Positions 60,630-64,000 of a DNA stretch of 64,000 nt are shown piece by piece (within the stretch, counting starts at the first letter, position 1; every line of letters starts with the position of its first letter). Location: the NCBI GenBank assembly GCA_038206725.1, contig JBBRAO010000002.1, forward strand, positions 62,001 through 126,000. Direction: 5' to 3'. A program made the position numbers and the translations under genes. The notes beneath the pieces are model-generated. The model searched no databases and had not been told where the DNA came from. It saw nothing but the letters and a program-made list of their open reading frames with translations. The DNA is from JBAXXL01 sp038206725 (GTDB lineage: Bacteria; Bacteroidota; Ignavibacteria; Kapaibacteriales; UBA2268).

Positions 60630-61769
60630 CTATTTTAGCAATGAGCGAGCAATAACTAATTTTTGTATTTCACTTGTTCCTTCATATATTTCAGTGATTT
60701 TTGCATCGCGGTAATAGCGTTCAACATTGAAATCTTCGGTGTAACCATAGCCACCGTGGATTTGAATAGCCTTGCGAGCGCAATCCATAGCCACTTCCGA
60801 AGATTTTAATTTTGCCATTGCGGCTTCAGCCGAATAAGGCATTTTCAAATCTTTCATAAGCGAAGCTCTATACACCAACAACCAAGCGGCGTCGTACTCT
60901 GTTTTCATTTCAGAAAGCATCCATTGGATAGCCTGTAAATTGGCAATTGGTTGATCGAATTGAACACGTTGATTAGCGTAAACTACAGAGTCTTCGATAC
61001 AAGCGCGAGCTATACCCAACGCTTGAGCGGCTATTCCAAGGCGTCCGCCGTCCAATGTGGTCATTGCTACTTTAAAACCCGAATTTAGTGGACCGAGCAA
61101 ATTTTCTGCAGGGACTTCTACGTTGTCTAAAAGTATTTCAGTTGTTGATGAGGCTCGTATTCCGAGTTTCATTTCGACTTTACCGACTGTACATCCCGGT
61201 GTTCCGGCTTCTATAATAAAAGCTGAAATGCCGCGCGTTTTTATAGCGAGGTCGGTTGAGGCGATTATAATAAATATACCGGCTTCTTTGCCATTGGTGG
61301 CAAACATCTTTGAGCCGTTAATAATCCATTTACCGTTTTCTAATTTGGCGGTGGTTCTTGTAGCTCCGGCATCGGAACCAGCTCCCGTTTCAGTCAAAGA
61401 GAAGCTTCCGATTTTCACGCCTGAAAGCAAATCGGGTAAATATTTCATTTTTTGTTCCTCAGTTCCAAAGCGATAAATCGGATCGCAAACCAAAGATGAA
61501 TGTGCTGAAATAATAACCCCTGTTGAAGCACACCAGCGCGATATTTCTTCAACTGCTAAAAAGTAGGACATATAGTCCATTCCCGAACCCCCGTATTCTG
61601 TTGGATACGCGATTCCCATCAATCCTAATTCACCGGCTTCACTTATTATATCTTTTGGGAAACGGTGATTTTTCTCATTTTCCGACGCGACCGGGGAGAT
61701 CTTGTCTTTAGCAAATTTTGCGACCATATCTTTCAGCATTATTTGCTCTTCGGTAAGTAGATAATCCAT
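60630..61769 (-). CDS. Acyl-CoA dehydrogenase (short-chain type)
   Basis: 379 residues. Acyl-CoA dehydrogenase family, with FSLTETGAGSDAGATRTTA, the GGRLGIAAQALGIARA motif and the catalytic Glu in IYEGTSEIQ. It is first in the operon, 9 bp before icmF. It resembles the second dehydrogenase at 51802 but is not an identical copy (different C-terminal ends), so the two probably handle different acyl chains, for example isobutyryl- or isovaleryl-CoA and butyryl-CoA. Confidence 0.93.
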   Translation of the reverse strand: MDYLLTEEQIMLKDMVAKFAKDKISPVASENEKNHRFPKDIISEAGELGLMGIAYPTEYGGSGMDYMSYFLAVEEISRWCASTGVIISAHSSLVCDPIYRFGTEEQKMKYLPDLLSGVKIGSFSLTETGAGSDAGATRTTAKLENGKWIINGSKMFATNGKEAGIFIIIASTDLAIKTRGISAFIIEAGTPGCTVGKVEMKLGIRASSTTEILLDNVEVPAENLLGPLNSGFKVAMTTLDGGRLGIAAQALGIARACIEDSVVYANQRVQFDQPIANLQAIQWMLSEMKTEYDAAWLLVYRASLMKDLKMPYSAEAAMAKLKSSEVAMDCARKAIQIHGGYGYTEDFNVERYYRDAKITEIYEGTSEIQKLVIARSLLK

Positions 61770-61855
61770 AGCTACTCCATAAATGTGGTAAACTTTTTTG
61801 TTTTATTGTTTTTAAAAGTTTTAATCTAAAAGGCTCAGTAACAGAAAAGAACTTG

Positions 61856-61872
61856 ACCAATCAATGATTGGT
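61856..61872. promoter_or_regulatory. 17-bp perfect palindrome, likely repressor operator
   Basis: ACCAATCA - A - TGATTGGT, two 8-bp half-sites with a 1-nt spacer, just downstream of the -7 box at 61880-61887. A TetR-type regulator of acyl-CoA degradation would bind such a site and block the start of transcription. No regulator gene is next to it. Confidence 0.6.
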
Positions 61873-61879
61873 GATAATG

Positions 61880-61887
61880 CAAATATA
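61880..61887 (-). promoter_or_regulatory. -7 box of the acyl-CoA operon
   Basis: Minus-strand TATATTTG (TAnnTTTG), with transcription predicted to begin near 61873, inside or beside the palindrome. Confidence 0.45.
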
Positions 61888-62128
61888 CAAAAAATATTTT
61901 ATTCCTATTAGCAATAATCACACAATTAGGGAAATATTAATAATGATTAATTTTTCAAATCAAGATTGTCTGAAGAAGCAGGTTTTCAAAATTTTTTAAT
62001 TTGATAGCTGGGTACCAATGTTGAAAAACTTTTTCCTAATCTATAATAATGTAAATTGAAAAAAATTGTTTAAATTGCTTTTTCAAAATGATAATATATA
62101 CGATAAATAAAATGGATTTATACTAAAG
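61888..62128. other. AT-rich intergenic gap
   Basis: The remainder of the 359-bp gap between the acyl-CoA operon and the MBL gene. It is very AT-rich. I see no gene, repeat or clear promoter in this part. Confidence 0.6.
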
Positions 62129-62893
62129 ATGAAAATTATTGTTCTCGGAAGCGGCACTTCGAACGGCGTACCAATGGTCGGCTGTCAGTGTGATGTGTGC
62201 AAATCGCAAAATCCCAAAGACAAACGCCTGAGAAGTTCGGTTTATGTTGAATACGAGGGTAAAAAATTTCTTATTGACATCTCGCCCGATTTTCGTCAGC
62301 AGTTTTTAAATTATGGATTTGATGATATTGACGCGCTTTTGCTCACTCACTCGCATTATGACCATATCGCCGGATTGGACGATATCCGAACAATAAATCT
62401 ATTCCAAAAAAAAGCTATTGATATCTTCGCTGCGAAAGACACAATTTCAACACTTGAATATACTTTTCCTTATATGTTTACAGCTCCAGTGCAAAAAGGC
62501 GGCGGCTTACCAATGATTAATTGCCGAGTTATAGATAATGAGCCATTTTCGATTGACGACATCGAGGCTTTGCCTTTACCTATCAAACACGGTATTTTGG
62601 ATATATTCGGATTTAGAATCGGAAATTTCGCTTATATCACCGACGCGAGCTATATTTCGGAAGAAACTATTAAGCTATTGCAAAACTTGGATGTACTATT
62701 CCTGAACGCTTTAAGAATAACACCACATTCAACTCATATTAATTTAGATTCCGCAATAATTTACGCCGATATTATCAAAGCAAAAAAGACATATTTCACT
62801 CATATTTCGCACGGAATAATGCACGATGAAGTGCAAAATAATTTGCCGAATGATGTTTTTTTGGCTTATGATGGCATAATAATTGATTGTTAA
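62129..62893 (+). CDS. MBL-fold metallohydrolase (PhnP-like)
   Basis: 254 residues. The metallo-beta-lactamase fold with a complete zinc site: LLTHSHYDHIAGLDDI (His-x-His-x-Asp-His), ITDASY and later His residues (THISHGIMHDE). A Cys-x-Cys-x2-Cys group (GCQCDVCKSQ) near the start resembles the structural zinc site of PhnP. Bacteroidota proteins of this type are often conserved but not characterised, so the substrate (cyclic phosphodiester, lipoate-like or other) is open. Confidence 0.85.
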   Translation: MKIIVLGSGTSNGVPMVGCQCDVCKSQNPKDKRLRSSVYVEYEGKKFLIDISPDFRQQFLNYGFDDIDALLLTHSHYDHIAGLDDIRTINLFQKKAIDIFAAKDTISTLEYTFPYMFTAPVQKGGGLPMINCRVIDNEPFSIDDIEALPLPIKHGILDIFGFRIGNFAYITDASYISEETIKLLQNLDVLFLNALRITPHSTHINLDSAIIYADIIKAKKTYFTHISHGIMHDEVQNNLPNDVFLAYDGIIIDC

Positions 62894-62926
62894 AACAATT
62901 ATTAAAAAATTACGTATAAGAAGACA

Positions 62927-63340
62927 ATGGTAAATATAAATGTTAAATATTTGGGCGGATTGAAGTGTGCAGTAACGCACGAACCATCAGGTGAAACGTT
63001 CTACACCGATGCCCCGCTGGACCACAAAGGCGAAGCAAAATACATATCACCGACCGATTTGGTCGCGGCCGCGTTAGCAACCTGCGCGGCAACGATAATG
63101 GGTATGCGTGCCGACGAAGCAGGAATTGATTTAAGCGGGATGGAAGTAAATGTATCGAAAGATATGGTTAATCTACCCCAGAGAATGGTAAAAAAAATGA
63201 TTGTAAATATTATTTTTCCATATAAATTAGATGATAAGTCATACGCTATTATGACAAAAATTGTTAAATTCTGTCCGGTTTATTTCAGTATAAATCCGGA
63301 AATAGAGGTTATTACTAATTATTCATACAAAGAAATATGA
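62927..63340 (+). CDS. OsmC family protein
   Basis: 137 residues. OsmC/Ohr fold with two conserved cysteines (VAAALATCAATIMGM and KFCPVYFSINPEI). Members reduce organic hydroperoxides; the OsmC/YhfA subgroup is most likely here, while the substrate is unknown. The stop overlaps the ATG of the TPR gene (ATGA), so both are co-translated. Confidence 0.88.
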   Translation: MVNINVKYLGGLKCAVTHEPSGETFYTDAPLDHKGEAKYISPTDLVAAALATCAATIMGMRADEAGIDLSGMEVNVSKDMVNLPQRMVKKMIVNIIFPYKLDDKSYAIMTKIVKFCPVYFSINPEIEVITNYSYKEI

Positions 63341-64000
63341 TAAGAATACCGATTATACTAATGGCGGCACTAATAATGTGCAGTTTTATGCAACAGGAAC
63401 AGCCTAATCCTGCCAAAGAAATGTTCGAAAAAGGAACAGAATTATTCAATCAAAAAAAATATAACGAATCTATTGAGTTCTTTGATAAAGTAATTAATCT
63501 GGATAGCACAAAATTCCAACCTTACTACTTGAAAGGTGTGGCGTTTTATGAAACAGGAAAATACAAAGAAGCTTTAAAATCTTTGGATATTGCGGCGGTA
63601 AAAAACCCGAACATCAGCGTAATATTTGAAGCAAAAGCCAAAACCCTTATTAAAATGGGTGATATTCTTGGAGCTGATATAGCCTACACCAAAGCAATCT
63701 CATTAGAGCCGACTAACGCCAATCTGTATTATAACCGCGGAGTCTTTTATGTTGAATCGAAAATGAAGGACAAAGCCTTGGCCGATTTCAACAAAACTTT
63801 AGAAATAAATGTTCAGCACAAAGAAGCAAATTATGCGAAAGCTACTATGCTTTATGACAAAGTCGAATTCGCATCCGCCTTGGAAGCAGTTAAAAATGCT
63901 ATCAAGCTGGAACCAAAATTTTATAATGCCTTAGCTTTATCGGGAGCGATAAATTATAATTTAAAAAATTATCAAGCCGCTATCGACGATTTCACTAAAG
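63337..64000 (+). CDS. TPR-repeat protein, 3' end outside window
   Basis: The ATG overlaps the OsmC stop by 4 bp. The visible 221 codons start with a short hydrophobic signal-like stretch (IRIPIILMAALIMCSFMQ, a possible lipobox Cys at 15) and continue with at least six TPR motifs (YNESIEFFDKVINLDSTKFQ, KYKEALKSLDIAAVKNP, MKDKALADFNKTLEINVQHK, YQAAIDDFTK). TPR proteins mediate contacts between proteins; the partner cannot be named. The frame continues beyond the end of the window. Confidence 0.85.
   Translation, partial: MIRIPIILMAALIMCSFMQQEQPNPAKEMFEKGTELFNQKKYNESIEFFDKVINLDSTKFQPYYLKGVAFYETGKYKEALKSLDIAAVKNPNISVIFEAKAKTLIKMGDILGADIAYTKAISLEPTNANLYYNRGVFYVESKMKDKALADFNKTLEINVQHKEANYAKATMLYDKVEFASALEAVKNAIKLEPKFYNALALSGAINYNLKNYQAAIDDFTK

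Noticed and set aside
1..64000. tRNA, rRNA, CRISPR array or transposase genes
   Set aside because: I looked through all gaps longer than 60 bp and found no cloverleaf with T-loop signature, no regular repeat array and no transposase motif.

Overview
The window looks like a chromosomal segment of an AT-rich member of the Bacteroidota/FCB group, probably a lineage near Ignavibacteria or Kapabacteria; the phylum is inferred, not tested. Evidence: five large secreted proteins end in type IX secretion (T9SS) C-terminal sorting domains, many genes have a TAnnTTTG-type -7 promoter element (typically TATTTTTG or TAATTTTG), and signal-peptide proteins and GTG/TTG starts are common. No rRNA, tRNA, CRISPR array, prophage or transposase was found.

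Layout. 1-1.6 kb: 3' part of a T9SS cargo gene, then a terminator, an orphan fragment of a T9SS sorting domain and palindromic repeats. 2-7.2 kb: topA, a class I aminotransferase, a small lipoprotein and a family 9 glycosyltransferase. 7.3-15.2 kb: YceI-like protein, T9SS subtilase, ECF sigma factor and AddB-type nuclease, tightly packed. 15.2-17.2 kb: dnaX, with a 12-A slippery run that very probably yields tau and gamma forms, and an HU protein. 17.3-25.4 kb: two outer-membrane-type proteins, rsmB, a secreted protein of unknown role, an LptF/G permease, secG and a UshA-like nucleotidase. 25.5-31.7 kb: a CtpA-type protease, two tandem Na+/Ca2+ exchangers, a DUF389 membrane protein, a small membrane protein and an orphan UmuD-like peptidase. 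31.8-45.1 kb: two giant T9SS cargo proteins flanking a degenerate PAS/kinase-like protein, a PepSY-like lipoprotein, recG and a DacB-type carboxypeptidase.

45.1-49.5 kb is the most accessory-looking part: a promoter-hairpin unit that may be a small RNA, a 129-bp element with 13-bp inverted ends, then a three-gene cluster with strong Shine-Dalgarno sites (a 16-cysteine secreted protein, a small secreted protein and a T9SS cargo protein), followed by perfect palindromes. 49.6-51.7 kb: a C69 dipeptidase and a speD with no standard start codon.

51.8-61.8 kb is a seven-gene minus-strand operon: acyl-CoA dehydrogenase, IcmF-type fused acyl-CoA mutase, enoyl-CoA hydratase, 3-hydroxyacyl-CoA dehydrogenase, thiolase, nitronate monooxygenase-like protein and a second acyl-CoA dehydrogenase. 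Together they can be read as a route from isobutyryl-CoA through butyryl-CoA to two acetyl-CoA. Upstream is a perfect 17-bp palindrome placed just downstream of a TATATTTG -7 box, a likely repressor site. The window ends with an MBL-fold hydrolase, an OsmC protein and the 5' part of a TPR protein.
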